Assembly: GCA_036346275.1 (NCBI GenBank)
Contig: CM070720.1
Location: forward strand, 10,641,278 to 10,705,277
Source: Otatea glauca
Lineage: Eukaryota; Streptophyta; Magnoliopsida; Poales; Poaceae
Direction of reading: 5' to 3'
Length of the DNA: 64,000 nt
Below the pieces are notes generated by a model. That model did no database searches, had not been told where the DNA came from, and worked only from the letters and a program-made list of their open reading frames with translations. Below are positions 56,124 through 64,000 of this stretch, piece after piece. Within the stretch, counting starts at the first letter, position 1. Each line of letters begins with the position of its first letter. Position numbers and translations under genes: made by a program.

Positions 56124-56905
56124 TGTCGGGGATCGGTACCCTCGCCATGTTAAGCATCCCCCCGAGCCTCGTGGTAGCTTTCTGCAGCCCAAGGGGCTCA
56201 TCCACGACCTAGATGATGCCCCCCGATGGTCGGGCTCGGGGCCAGCAAGCTCGAGCTCGGGCATCGCCGCAAGGGCAGGCACCCTCGACGCCTCGTCCTC
56301 GACCTCGACGCCCCCGCGGGCACCAAGGAAAGGGATATCTGTAACATTTCTATTTTTATCTTATGCAAGACTCTCCCCTGCGTGGGAATCAGCACCCTAC
56401 TTGCCCCTGCGTGGGAACTAGGGTTCAACAGCTCCCGTCAGACCCTCAACTGCTAGCAACGACTTCCGAGCCCCCGTCAAATCGCCACGGGCTCCTGACG
56501 TCGATCTCGGGACCAAGCAGCAAAGGCTTCCCGGGGGCTATAAGAGCAGTAGGTCACCCCAACAGAGAAAGGAGGGAGGAAAAACAGAAAAACAGGAGAC
56601 AAGGGCAACTCTCGACACCAACAATGAAGAACAGCGCGGCCCCCTGCTCTCGCTTGGGCCCCGTCCTTGTACTCTTCCACTGAGCCGCTAATACACCCTT
56701 AGCGTCAGGGCGAAACTGGAGTAGAGCTATTACCCGACCTTAGGGGCTCGAACCAGTATAAATCCCCGTGTCCGACATCCTTTCTTGGACGACTCCCCCA
56801 CACCGCCTGAAGCCCTCGAACGAGCACGACCTCAGGTCCCGCTCCCGAGTAGACACCTCGCTCCCTCTTTCTTTCTTCTGCGGTTGACGGTCCCGATTGT
56901 CGACA
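56124..56905 (+). repeat. Element G 3' LTR
   Basis: 782 bp, TGTCGGGGATC to GATTGTCGACA, closely matching the 5' copy apart from short indels. Confidence 0.94.
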
Positions 56906-56910
56906 CAAGT

Positions 56911-57225
56911 ATCTTCAATTCTCTCTTTACCGAGCTAGCTACATCTTGAATATAATGCAATTATAACCAATTACTACCTTCGATCACAGAAAACAAAATG
57001 GATCTACGAGCTAGTATTTTCAATTCTCTCTTGACGCTTCTACCTACATCTTGAATATAATGCAATTATAACCAATTGCTACCTTATATCACAAAGAACA
57101 AATGGATATACTCCAAGCTAGATCTAAACAATCTTCAATTCTCTTTTTACCAAGCTAGATCTTGAATATAATGCAATTAGAACCAATTACTAGATCACCA
57201 AGAACAAATGGATCTATAATCACCC
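56911..57225. repeat. Tandem repeat of about 105 bp in the CACTA-1 5' untranslated region
   Basis: Three units begin with TTCAATTCTCTC at 56914, 57019 and 57135. Each contains CATCTTGAATATAATGCAAT (slightly altered in the last) and CAAATGGAT. A partial unit sits left of element G at 44366-44429, so G inserted within the array. Confidence 0.8.
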
Positions 57226-57349
57226 TTCGAAATCAACGATCTCCTTTCACCAGATCGTCTCACAGCCGTAGCCACCTCAAAGATAGATCCCGAAACCCTA
57301 AAAACACTAAGTGGATCGGAACTGTGTATTATGTATATTGCTAGGAACT

Positions 57350-57488
57350 ATCACAATGATGTCATAACAGTTTTTGTATAAAACCGTTAGTGATAATATC
57401 CATAAACATCACTAACGATTTTTATCACAGACGGTTTTCAAAAACCATCTGTGATAAGATATCTAATATGAGTCTTTGTGTAGTAGTG
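57350..57488 (-). repeat. CACTA-1 right terminus: subterminal hairpins and TIR
   Basis: Two or three hairpin units (ATCACAGACGGTTTTC paired with AAACCATCTGTGAT at 57423-57457, and a degenerate unit at 57365-57395) precede the terminal CTTTGTGTAGTAGTG, which reads inward as CACTACTACACAAAG. The next host bases are ATT. This end is the 5' end relative to the transposase. Confidence 0.9.
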
Positions 57489-57497
57489 ATTTCAACA

Positions 57498-58726
57498 TCA
57501 GGTTTGACCTTGGAACTCCAATTTAGTTAGGAATATTGCGACAGGGTGGATTCTGCCTAATCGAGGAAACATATGTACCAGCTTTGTTTGCTGCATACTC
57601 ATCAGATGCTGACAAAATCTCGATGTGCTTGAGGCCCAATTGTCTTTTGATCTGTTCTGTGTTCTCCTCAAGAACCTCCATTTCACCAAAAGGCTTTCAT
57701 TCCAACATTTCGTGCTTCATATTTCTTGAACTTAACGAAGGGCATGCACAATTTTTTAATTTGATTCAAGTCTATCTCCTGCCCAGTATAACAATTCATC
57801 AGCGCTTCAGTAGTTTCTTCATCGGAGCGTAGGAACTCTGTAGCATCGACACATTGGTTTAGTGTTGTATTGATGTTCGACACGATACCGACACATATCA
57901 ATCACGCATTAGAAATTTTTTGGTTAAATAGCTAACACAAATATTTTTAATGTTCGACGCGATTTCAACACTTCATCGACATGTATATAACACAATGACA
58001 CAACCTAGCCCACCTTAGCCACCTAAGAGTAACCTTGCAACCCGAGAGGAGCAAAACACCAACATCAAAGCTCCATTGTGCAACCATGTTAACGTTCTAG
58101 ATAAGGATGGTATATGCAGAGAAAATGTGAAATGAAGATGCAAGTATTACACATATATTGGCACTAATAGCTACTTTTGAGTCAAATCACACTCGCTGAA
58201 AGTTACTTACGGTGATCGAAAGATATATCCTAATGTGACAGTACCTATTCTTGCTCATCTTATAAGTGAAGTTGCAAAAGCTGAGTTACATATTCCTAGC
58301 TTACAATTTACATTACTTTAGTTTGACAAAAACGTTGAAAAATAGAAAATAGTAATTATGTATATTATTATTATTTAAATATATATAACCTTGTTGATAT
58401 TTTTTGAAAAATCACAAATCTCGTTTGGATGTCGTGTCATGTCGATGTATCCGTGTCCGAGCATCACATCGATGGAACATGCTTCAGTGTCAAATTCGGC
58501 CTGAAGTACTCTCAAACATTCCTCTTTCCAGCCAGCATAGTGCTCAGCGCATATATTAGATTCTTGCTTCTGAAGCGATTTCCTCATTAGAACTATGGAG
58601 TCCTGCAAGTACTTGTTTGCAATCCATAAATCAGCCAGCCAGCTCTCACCACAAACCCTTTCTTCTTCAGTATCTTTTGCACACATGCTCAGCATAGTGT
58701 GGACAAATAGGAGTGATAAGCCTGGT
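57498..58726 (-). pseudogene. Cytosolic leucyl-tRNA synthetase pseudogene, 3' exon
   Basis: A minus-strand splice acceptor (GTGCAG) precedes TRLITPICPHYAEHV at 58726. Then come ILKKKGFVVRAGW, IANKYLQDSIVLMRKSLQKQ, and GWKEECLRVLQAEFDTEACS. After a 637-bp insertion the reading continues with DEETTEALMNCYTGQEIDLN, IKKLCMPFVKFKKYEARNVG, then RQLGLKHIEILSASDEYA and KLEFQGQT with a stop at 57498-57500. This order is the anticodon-binding and C-terminal region of plant cytosolic LeuRS. At least three frameshifts and the insertion disable it. The retained acceptor shows a genomic, not processed, origin. Upstream exons are missing beyond about 58790. The natural stop lies nine bases from the CACTA-1 terminus. 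Confidence 0.82.
57837..58473. mobile_element. 637-bp unclassified insertion in the LeuRS pseudogene
   Basis: The insertion is flanked by GGAAC on both sides (57832-57836 and 58474-58478), and removing it rejoins the LeuRS reading. It is AT-rich in the middle. Both ends carry related CG-containing phrases in inverted orientation (TGTTCGACACGATACCGACAC at the left; the complement of the right end has GCTCGGACACGGATACATCG). I see no ORF and no standard TIR; the class is uncertain. Confidence 0.6.
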
Positions 58727-58799
58727 CTGCACATCCAGAAAACGCTACAGCGACTCGCGGTTCATACCTCCTGCTCCACATGAAAATCTATACTCATCT

Positions 58800-59640
58800 C
58801 TCGCTGCGTACATCATAGAAACCGGTTTTCAGAGCATCTCTCTGAGCATGAAAGCATTGTAACTCTTCTCCAAACGATAATATTGAACAAACACATGAAG
58901 AGAATAACAGTGAAATAACTCCTCGAAGGAGCAAGAGACAAAAGATAACAAAGTTTTTTGGTGATGATTTTATTTTGTACCTTGTCCATGATATACCAAG
59001 TCCATTCCAAAGACAAGCATCCTCTTATGTAGAGCACTAGAAGGAAGTAGTCCGTGGCGAAATGGATTCCATTATGGTTAACGAAACTTGGAAAATCACA
59101 GATCATCCATTTGGCTGTAAGTTAGTAGGATGCAAGTGGGTGCTCAAGAAGAAGTTTAGGCCGATGGTATTATTGACAAGTACAAGACTATGCTTGTTGC
59201 AAAGGGCTATACCCAAAAGGAGGGAGAGGACTTCTTTGATACTTACCCACCTGTTACCAGGTTAACCAACATCCGTGTACTCTTATCTTTGGCTGCCTCA
59301 CATGGTCTTATCGTCCATCAAATAAATGTAAAGACAGCTTTCCTTAATGAAGAGCTAGATGAGAAAATCAATATAGATGTGCCTGATGGATTTGTGATAC
59401 CTAGAAAAGAGAGCAAGGTGTACAAGTTACTAAAGTCCTTGTATGGCCTCAAACAAACTCCTAAATAGTGGCATGAGAAGTTCAATAGAACTTTGACACA
59501 AGCCGGTTTTTCTGTAAATGAAGCCGACAAATGTATGTACTATCGCTATGGTAAGGGTAAAGGAGTAATTCTGTGTTTGTATGTCGATGACATACTAATC
59601 TTTGGGACTAATAATAATGTGATAAATGATATGATACGGC
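58800..59640 (+). pseudogene. copia integrase-linker and reverse transcriptase fragment
   Basis: Plus-strand pieces encode a linker (NSEITPRRSKRQKITKFFGD, 58905-58965), then MDSIMVNETWKITDHPFGCK and CKWVLKKK at 59061-59155. After a frame change there is an open block 59190-59468: AKGYTQKEGEDFFDTYPPVT, INVKTAFLNEELDEKI, YKLLKSLYGLKQTPK. A stop follows at 59466, then the active-site LYVDDILIFGTNN at 59577-59615. Similarity fades at about 59640. No LTRs flank it, so it is a truncated copia remnant of a lineage different from elements E and F. Confidence 0.88.
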
Positions 59641-59799
59641 CCCACTTACCAACACCACTTTGAATTATTTTCCTTGTCTGCAATTCAAGATCAAAGAACA
59701 CAGTGGTGCTATTTTGAAAAGAAAGAACAAATCAACATGTGGTCGAGGGGGCATTGAGGGAAGAAGGCCCAGGGAGGATGGTTGGAACCAAAAGTATGA
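59641..59799. other. Short unassigned segment before CACTA-2
   Basis: Probably the decayed tail of the copia fragment. The last three bases before CACTA-2 are TGA, its expected 3-bp TSD. Confidence 0.4.
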
Positions 59800-60002
59800 C
59801 ACTACTATAGAAAATACTATCACATACGGTTCAAAAACGTCATCACAAACGGTTTTCCAAATCATCTGTAAGCATGACCTATCACAGACGGTTTATCGTT
59901 AAAACCGTCTGTGATAACCTATTATCACGTACGGTTCTTTCCACGAACCGTCTGTATTAACATATCATAGATAGTTCTAATAAAGAATTGTCTGTGATAA
60001 TC
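59800..60002. repeat. CACTA-2 left TIR and subterminal hairpins
   Basis: The TIR CACTACTATAG is followed by hairpin units: CACATACGGTTC, CACAAACGGTTTTC with AATCATCTGTAA, CACAGACGGTTTATC with AAACCGTCTGTGA, CACGTACGGTTC with GAACCGTCTG, and CATAGATAGTTC with GAATTGTCTGTGA. Confidence 0.88.
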
Positions 60003-60408
60003 ATGGTTCAGAAACCAGAGCCACAAAGCACCGAATGTGTATCATTATATGCACACACACGTGCAGCTTACATCGGAAGCAGATCATGGATATCAAGACT
60101 AACAGGCAACAAAATCGAATGTGATGACAGTACAGCGAGACTAACTGGCAGCCAGACAAGATTTCGCAACATGTCGTTTGGGCACTAGAGTTATAAGTGA
60201 AAACAAAGAATAAAAACTCAAGCTTCAGTGTAGTCACCTCAGCTTATTAGACTTTGTACCAAGACATTGAACCTTAAGCTGCAGAGGGGGAACAACGAAT
60301 GTCACCATATGCAGAATAAACGGACAAGCAATTTTAACACCAATAATTGAGTGAGAATATCATTTTCCAGGTGGGAGAAACAATTGTAGCGCATAATTGC
60401 GTAATTAC
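60003..60408. other. CACTA-2 interior, mostly captured intron sequence
   Basis: No gene is supported. The part next to 60408 is intron 3 of the captured gene, since it begins with the donor GTAATTACG on the minus strand. Where captured sequence ends and CACTA-2 sequence begins is not visible. Confidence 0.5.
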
Positions 60409-61554
60409 CTGTAAAACTGTTCCAGAATTGCATCTCTTCAATGGCAAAGAGATAGCAGTTGGGTTCACCAAATTCAGAAAATTAGCCAGATTTAGGAAAT
60501 TTTCCCCAAGAATGCCAGTTTTTGTTGATCCCTGAAACATGAGAGATAAGAGTGTCAGCAGTGACACAATGGTATAGCTCAGCAACAGAAATAGCATAGA
60601 CTAATTCACATATGGCTGAACGGAAGACTTGTGATTGAAAAGGAAACTCCATATCAAATCATAATTATGATAGCAATATCCATACCACAGAAACAACAAT
60701 CTTGTACCGGCACTCTTCAAATTCTTTTGACACTTCATCTTGAGAAAACCATATTGGTTCCAGCATCCACTGAGACTATTGAAAGGAATAGCCTGTCCGA
60801 TACCACAGGGACTTGTCGAACACAAATCAGTCAAGAGATAAAATCAGCGAATGAACATACCATGTGTACTGCAGGAAATGCACCTGAAATCAGAACATAT
60901 TGAACAAGAAGAGAAATATACTATGTTACAGTTCACGAGGAGGAACACTGGGCTTAACTTTTTTTTCTTTTCATTTACTTAAGGAGAAAAACTAGTTGCA
61001 CTTTCACTAGCATGACATTCCACTGTATCGGTGTGCTCTTACATGCTAGTATTTCCAATAAAATGAACTGCTTTCCTACAAAAAGAACACCTTTGACAGG
61101 TGAGACACCAACCAACAAGGACAGTATCATGTTTTTTTTTTTCTATCGTGCTCCCTGGAATGGCAGAAATTGGCCATTCATGTCACCCCTACGTATCACA
61201 AAACGGCCGCTGCCATTGCATATAACTAACACAAGTTGTCCCTTTTACTGAGTTACGGTATCTCAGCATGGCTAAATACTAAGAAGGGATCCTCTAACAT
61301 TTAATACGCAGAAGTTATACCGATGTATGTGTTTCTCCCGTGAACGAGTCCTCAGATGAATCTAACGAGCAAACACAAAATTTGACTAGTGGCACGGGGG
61401 GAGATCTCCCACTGCCTCCTAGCTGAGGAATCCCCAATGCAGCAGCCGCTGTAGAGACGACAAATCTGACCTGGACGGCACGGAAATTGGAGAACCTGAA
61501 CTCGAAGTGCTTGCCGACGCGGTGCGACGAGCAGTGCCGGTGCAGCTTGAACAT
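60409..61554 (-). pseudogene. Captured fragment of a plant NT-C2 (EEIG1/EHBP1-type) coiled-coil protein gene
   Basis: Three exons lie in order on the minus strand. Exon 1 (61554-61471) starts ATG, MFKLHRHCSSHRVGKHFEFR then FSNFRAVQ, and ends CAG/GTCAG. Exon 2 (about 60812-60686) encodes VPVVSDRLFLSIVSV, then after an internal deletion LEPIWFSQDEVSKEFEECRY and KIVVSV, ending GTG/GTATGG. Exon 3 (60531-60409) is preceded by TTTCAG, encodes GSTKTGILGENFLNLANFLN and ISLPLKRCNSGTVLQ, and ends CAG/GTAATT. This matches the N-terminal C2-like domain (PF10358) of plant myosin-heavy-chain-like coiled-coil proteins. The rest of the gene is absent. Position inside CACTA-2 indicates transduplication. The exon 2 deletion appears to remove the central beta-strands. 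Confidence 0.78.
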
Positions 61555-61767
61555 ACTCTGGCCGATGCACAGTACAGAGAAAAGGAGGAGGGGGCTACGT
61601 TTGGGGAATCTTAAGAAGCGGTGAACTTTCTACCTACCTATCTATCTGCACTACTAATTAGCTCGCTAAGCAGCCTTGTGCTTTGTGAGATTTCCTCCTC
61701 GATTTGTCCAGTTAAAAGAATCAAAGAAAATTGCCTGACTCCGGTGGGGCTCGCAGGCGGGCATGCA
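61555..61767. other. Sequence upstream of the captured gene start
   Basis: Probably the captured 5' untranslated or promoter region of the NT-C2 gene. It contains no ORF of interest. It ends ATGCA at the insertion of retrotransposon K. Confidence 0.5.
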
Positions 61768-62215
61768 TGTCAGGGTCCAGAACAAATCCGAAATAGAATC
61801 TGCATCTGGAAGTACAAATTGGGAGAAGAGTCCAAGAAAACTAGCGTTCTACGCTAGAATTAAGAGGAACACTAGAAATGGTGGCAATATCTTGCATTCA
61901 CTTTTCAGCGTAGCAGGGCTTATATTACACAAATCCTTACATTGATTTCACTCAAGTAAAAGTAAAAACAGCTTGCTGTCAGAAGTAAAGGAAGAAACCA
62001 CGAAAATACAAATGACAGTAACAGTAATTTCATATCTACTGTGCTCAGTCAGATGAGCGTCCGATGCATTCCTTAAGCTTCTCCTTGCTTCATCTGGCTC
62101 ATTGATCTTCATTTAAGGGAATCGGTATTCAGGGAACTTCACTGCCGACTTCGTTGTGAACTATTTGAACAGCTAGTTTCTCTGCTTCAGACTTCAGGAT
62201 TTTCAGTCCCTGTCA
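61768..62215 (-). repeat. Element K 3' LTR
   Basis: On the minus strand it runs from TGACAGGGACTG (62215) to GGACCCTGACA (61768), about 448 bp. Only one LTR is in the window, so the boundaries rest on the adjacent polypurine tract (GGGGGGACAT, 62216-62225) and the TG/CA ends. Confidence 0.7.
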
Positions 62216-62232
62216 ATGTCCCCCCTGTGAAC

Positions 62233-64000
62233 TCAGCTCTTGTCCTCAGGCTGGAAATCTGGGTAAGTCTTTCGGATGAATGATATATCTTCCCATGTAG
62301 CATCGGTTGCAGGCAGGTTAAGCCGTTGAATCAGCCACTGACCCACTACCTCACCTTTCCTAGGCACAATCCGTCTGTTCAAAACAGCAATTGGCTCTAT
62401 TTTGATCTTTCCCTCATCATTCACTAGAGGCAACCCGGGCATAGGAATTGCATGATCTCCCACATATTTTTTTAATTGGCTCACATGGAAAACAGGGTGT
62501 ATCCCTGCATCTGAGGGTAGCTGCAACCTATACGCAACACTGCCAATCTTCTCCAGAACCCGAATGGACCATAGTACTTAGCTCTAAGCTTCAACGATCC
62601 CCTCAGACCAAATGCATTTTGACGAAAAGGCTGCATCTTGAGGTCGACCGTAGAGCCGACTTTGAACTGTCTTTTAGACCTTTTCTTATCAGAAACTTTC
62701 TTAATCCTATTTTGAGCACTCTGCAGGTTCTCTTTCAACTTCTTTAGCATCTCCTGTTTCTCTTCCACCGAGACCTTTGCTTCAACAGAGACGTTGCATG
62801 GTATAGACAACTCAGCTAATTGAGGGGAATGGTAGCTATACAGAGCTTGGAATGGAGTTACTTTTAATGAAGTGTGGTAGGTTGTGTTGTACCACCATTC
62901 CGCCATGGTAAGCCAATTAAGCCACTTTTTCGGTTCTTGGAAAACCATACTCCTGAGATAAGCCTCCAGGCACTGATTAACTTGTTCGGTTTGTCCATCT
63001 GACTGTGGATGATATGCCATACTGAAGCGAAGGGAAACTTTGAGCAACATGAAAATCTCTTGGAAAAGTTTGCTAGTGAAGACTCGATCCCTATCCGTTA
63101 CAATGGCCAGCGGCATCCCATGTAATTTGAATATGTTATCCATGAAGACCTGCACTACCTGTTGCACTGTATATGGATGAGCCATTGCTATGAAATGAGA
63201 GTACTTGGTAAATCTGTCGACCACGACCAAAATTACTTCTTTTCCTTTGGAGCTAGGCAACCCCTCGATGAAATCCATGGAAATGTGAGTCCAAGCCATG
63301 TCCGGTACCTCCAAAGGGTTTAGCATCCTGGGTATATGAATATGCTCAGACTTGGTAATTTGACAGACAGGGCACTCTTGCACAAATTTCTCCACATGTC
63401 TCTTTAGCTTCGTCCAATAAAACACTTTTTTAAGTCGGTGATATGTGGCTCTCCTTCCAGAATGACCTCCAAAAGCCAACTTGTGAAAATTCTCCAACAG
63501 CTTCTCCCTGAGGTCTGTTTGTTCTCCTACATAAAGCCTGCCTTTATACTTGGAGATCTGATTCAATTTTGTAAGGGTTGTGTTGCTCTGGTGTTCTGAA
63601 GCATATCCCTGATTCTGTCCACCTGTGTATCGTTAACATAGCTAGCCCAGACGTCATGAATCCACTCAGGAAGTAAATAAGTCACTGACCAGCAAGTATC
63701 AACCACCTGTGTTGGATGCTCCCTACTAGACAGTGAATCGGCTACAATGTTTTCTTTTCCCTTTTTGTATTCGATTTGATAATTGAACTCCAGTAATTTG
63801 AGCAGCAACTTGTGTTGTATTCCTTCGGTCAGCTTCTGCATAGCAATGAACTTCAGGCTTTTCTGGTCTGTCCGGATAATTACCGAGTTGCCGAGTAGAT
63901 AATGTCGCCATTTCTTAAGGGCTTCAAGGATGGCGATCGCTTCTTTCTCATAGATCGACTTAGCTACAGCCTGTGCTCCGAGTGCTCTGCTATGATATGC
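62233..64000 (-). pseudogene. pol of element K: RNase H, integrase and chromodomain
   Basis: From the window edge downwards the RNase H is open: SIYEKEAIAILEALKKWRHY, IIRTDQKSLKFIAMQKLTEG, IEYKKGKENIVADSLSSREH. A frame change at about 63565 leads to an integrase block open for 361 codons. Its H2C2 finger (HKLAFGGHSGRRATYH ... CPVCQ) and catalytic residues are all present: Asp in SMDFIEGLP, Asp in IVTDRDRVF, Glu in SDGQTEQVNQCLE. Another frame change near 62560 precedes HPVFHVSQLKKYVGDH and the chromodomain (AVLNRRIVPRKGEVVGQWLI, then LPATDATWEDISFIRKTYPD), which ends at 62233. Only two frameshifts are seen, so this is a relatively young copy. Confidence 0.9.

Larger units (their letters stand above)
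44430..56905 (+). mobile_element. Element G: Tat-lineage gypsy retrotransposon with antisense ORF
   Basis: LTRs at 44430-45240 and 56124-56905 are flanked by a perfect TSD, CAAGT (44425-44429 and 56906-56910). Gag-pol is on the plus strand, followed by a long GC-rich region with tandem repeats and an antisense gene. An extra archaeal-type RNase H after RT and the antisense 'gypsy-type transposon' ORF place it in the Tat lineage. Internal deletions in RNase H and integrase plus stops make it defective. The 5' LTR begins TA rather than TG. Confidence 0.93.
1..57488 (-). mobile_element. CACTA-1: En/Spm-type DNA transposon, left end off-window, heavily nested
   Basis: The right terminus reads inward as CACTACTACACAAAG from 57488, the canonical CACTA TIR. 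Subterminal hairpin repeats around an ACGGTT core lie at 57360-57470 and again at 1-290. The transposase (TNPD) runs on the minus strand from 44250 and resumes at 15340 after one insertion. The element's own DNA is about 6.5 kb in four blocks: 1-644, 12594-15340, 41904-44429 and 56906-57488. I infer that all four belong to one element because each intervening block is an LTR retrotransposon, and D and G have matching TSDs and D interrupts the transposase ORF. The weakest link is 1-644 to 12594, where the flanking duplication is only partial. The left TIR and the 3-bp host TSD cannot be checked here (right flank begins ATT). Confidence 0.75.
59800..64000 (+). mobile_element. CACTA-2: second CACTA element, left end, right end off-window
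   Basis: CACTACTATAGAAAA begins at 59800 and is followed by ACGGTT-type hairpin repeats to about 60000, so the element extends rightwards. No TAGTG terminus is seen to its right in the window, although retrotransposon K occupies 61768-64000. The TIR differs from that of CACTA-1 after the first eight bases, indicating a different subfamily. No transposase is present in the visible part; it carries captured gene exons instead. The right limit is unknown. Confidence 0.65.
61768..64000 (-). mobile_element. Element K: Reina-like chromodomain gypsy element, 3' half, runs off the window
   Basis: Minus-strand RNase H, integrase and chromodomain are followed by a polypurine tract and a short 3' LTR. 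The chromodomain and short LTR place it among plant chromoviruses, most like Reina. The 5' half lies beyond base 64000. The left flank is ATGCA (61763-61767), which should recur beyond the 5' LTR if this is an intact insertion. Confidence 0.88.

Overview
This is intergenic DNA from a grass (Poaceae) nuclear genome. It is almost entirely nested transposable elements. The diagnosis rests on a CACTA (En/Spm) transposase, an Angela/RIRE1-like copia LTR, two Sirevirus-type copia elements, a Tekay/RIRE3-like gypsy element, a Tat-lineage gypsy element with its antisense ORF, and a chromodomain (Reina-like) gypsy element. I see no intact host gene, tRNA, rRNA or CRISPR array. I cannot name the species.

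Layout. Positions 1-57488 are best read as one CACTA transposon (CACTA-1). Its left terminus is off-window and its right terminus (TIR ending in TAGTAGTG) is at 57488. Its own sequence is 1-644, 12594-15340, 41904-44429 and 56906-57488; the rest is insertions. They are: (A) an Angela/RIRE1-like LTR, 645-2105; (B) a gag-only gypsy element, 2106-12593, carrying a sister copy (C) at 5934-11180 with TSD GTGTG; (D) a Tekay/RIRE3-like gypsy element, 15341-41903 (TSD AGCAT/AGCCT), inside the transposase ORF; (E) Sirevirus 19266-40906 inside the gag of D; (F) Sirevirus 24320-34311, minus strand, TSD GATTC, inside the pol of E; (G) a Tat-lineage gypsy element, 44430-56905, TSD CAAGT. F in E in D in CACTA-1 is a four-level nest whose order the interrupted ORFs and TSDs fix independently.

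Right of CACTA-1: a minus-strand pseudogene of the 3' end of cytosolic leucyl-tRNA synthetase (57498-58726, split by a 637-bp insertion), a copia integrase-linker/RT fragment (about 58800-59640), the left end of a second CACTA element (CACTA-2, from 59800), and the 3' half of a Reina-like chromovirus on the minus strand (61768-64000). CACTA-2 holds three exon fragments, with splice sites, of a plant NT-C2 (EEIG1/EHBP1-type) coiled-coil protein gene. CACTA-1 holds one exon fragment resembling the TRIAP1/Mdm35 twin-CX9C family. Both look like gene fragments captured by transposons.

How the parts work together: B and C have LTRs, a Met-type primer binding site and a long gag-derived polyprotein but no pol, so they depend on another element's enzymes. 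D lost pol and most of its 3' LTR. E, F and G keep recognisable gag-pol but have stops, frameshifts or deletions. The chromovirus integrase has all three catalytic acidic residues. The least explained coding material is the post-gag extension of B and C.
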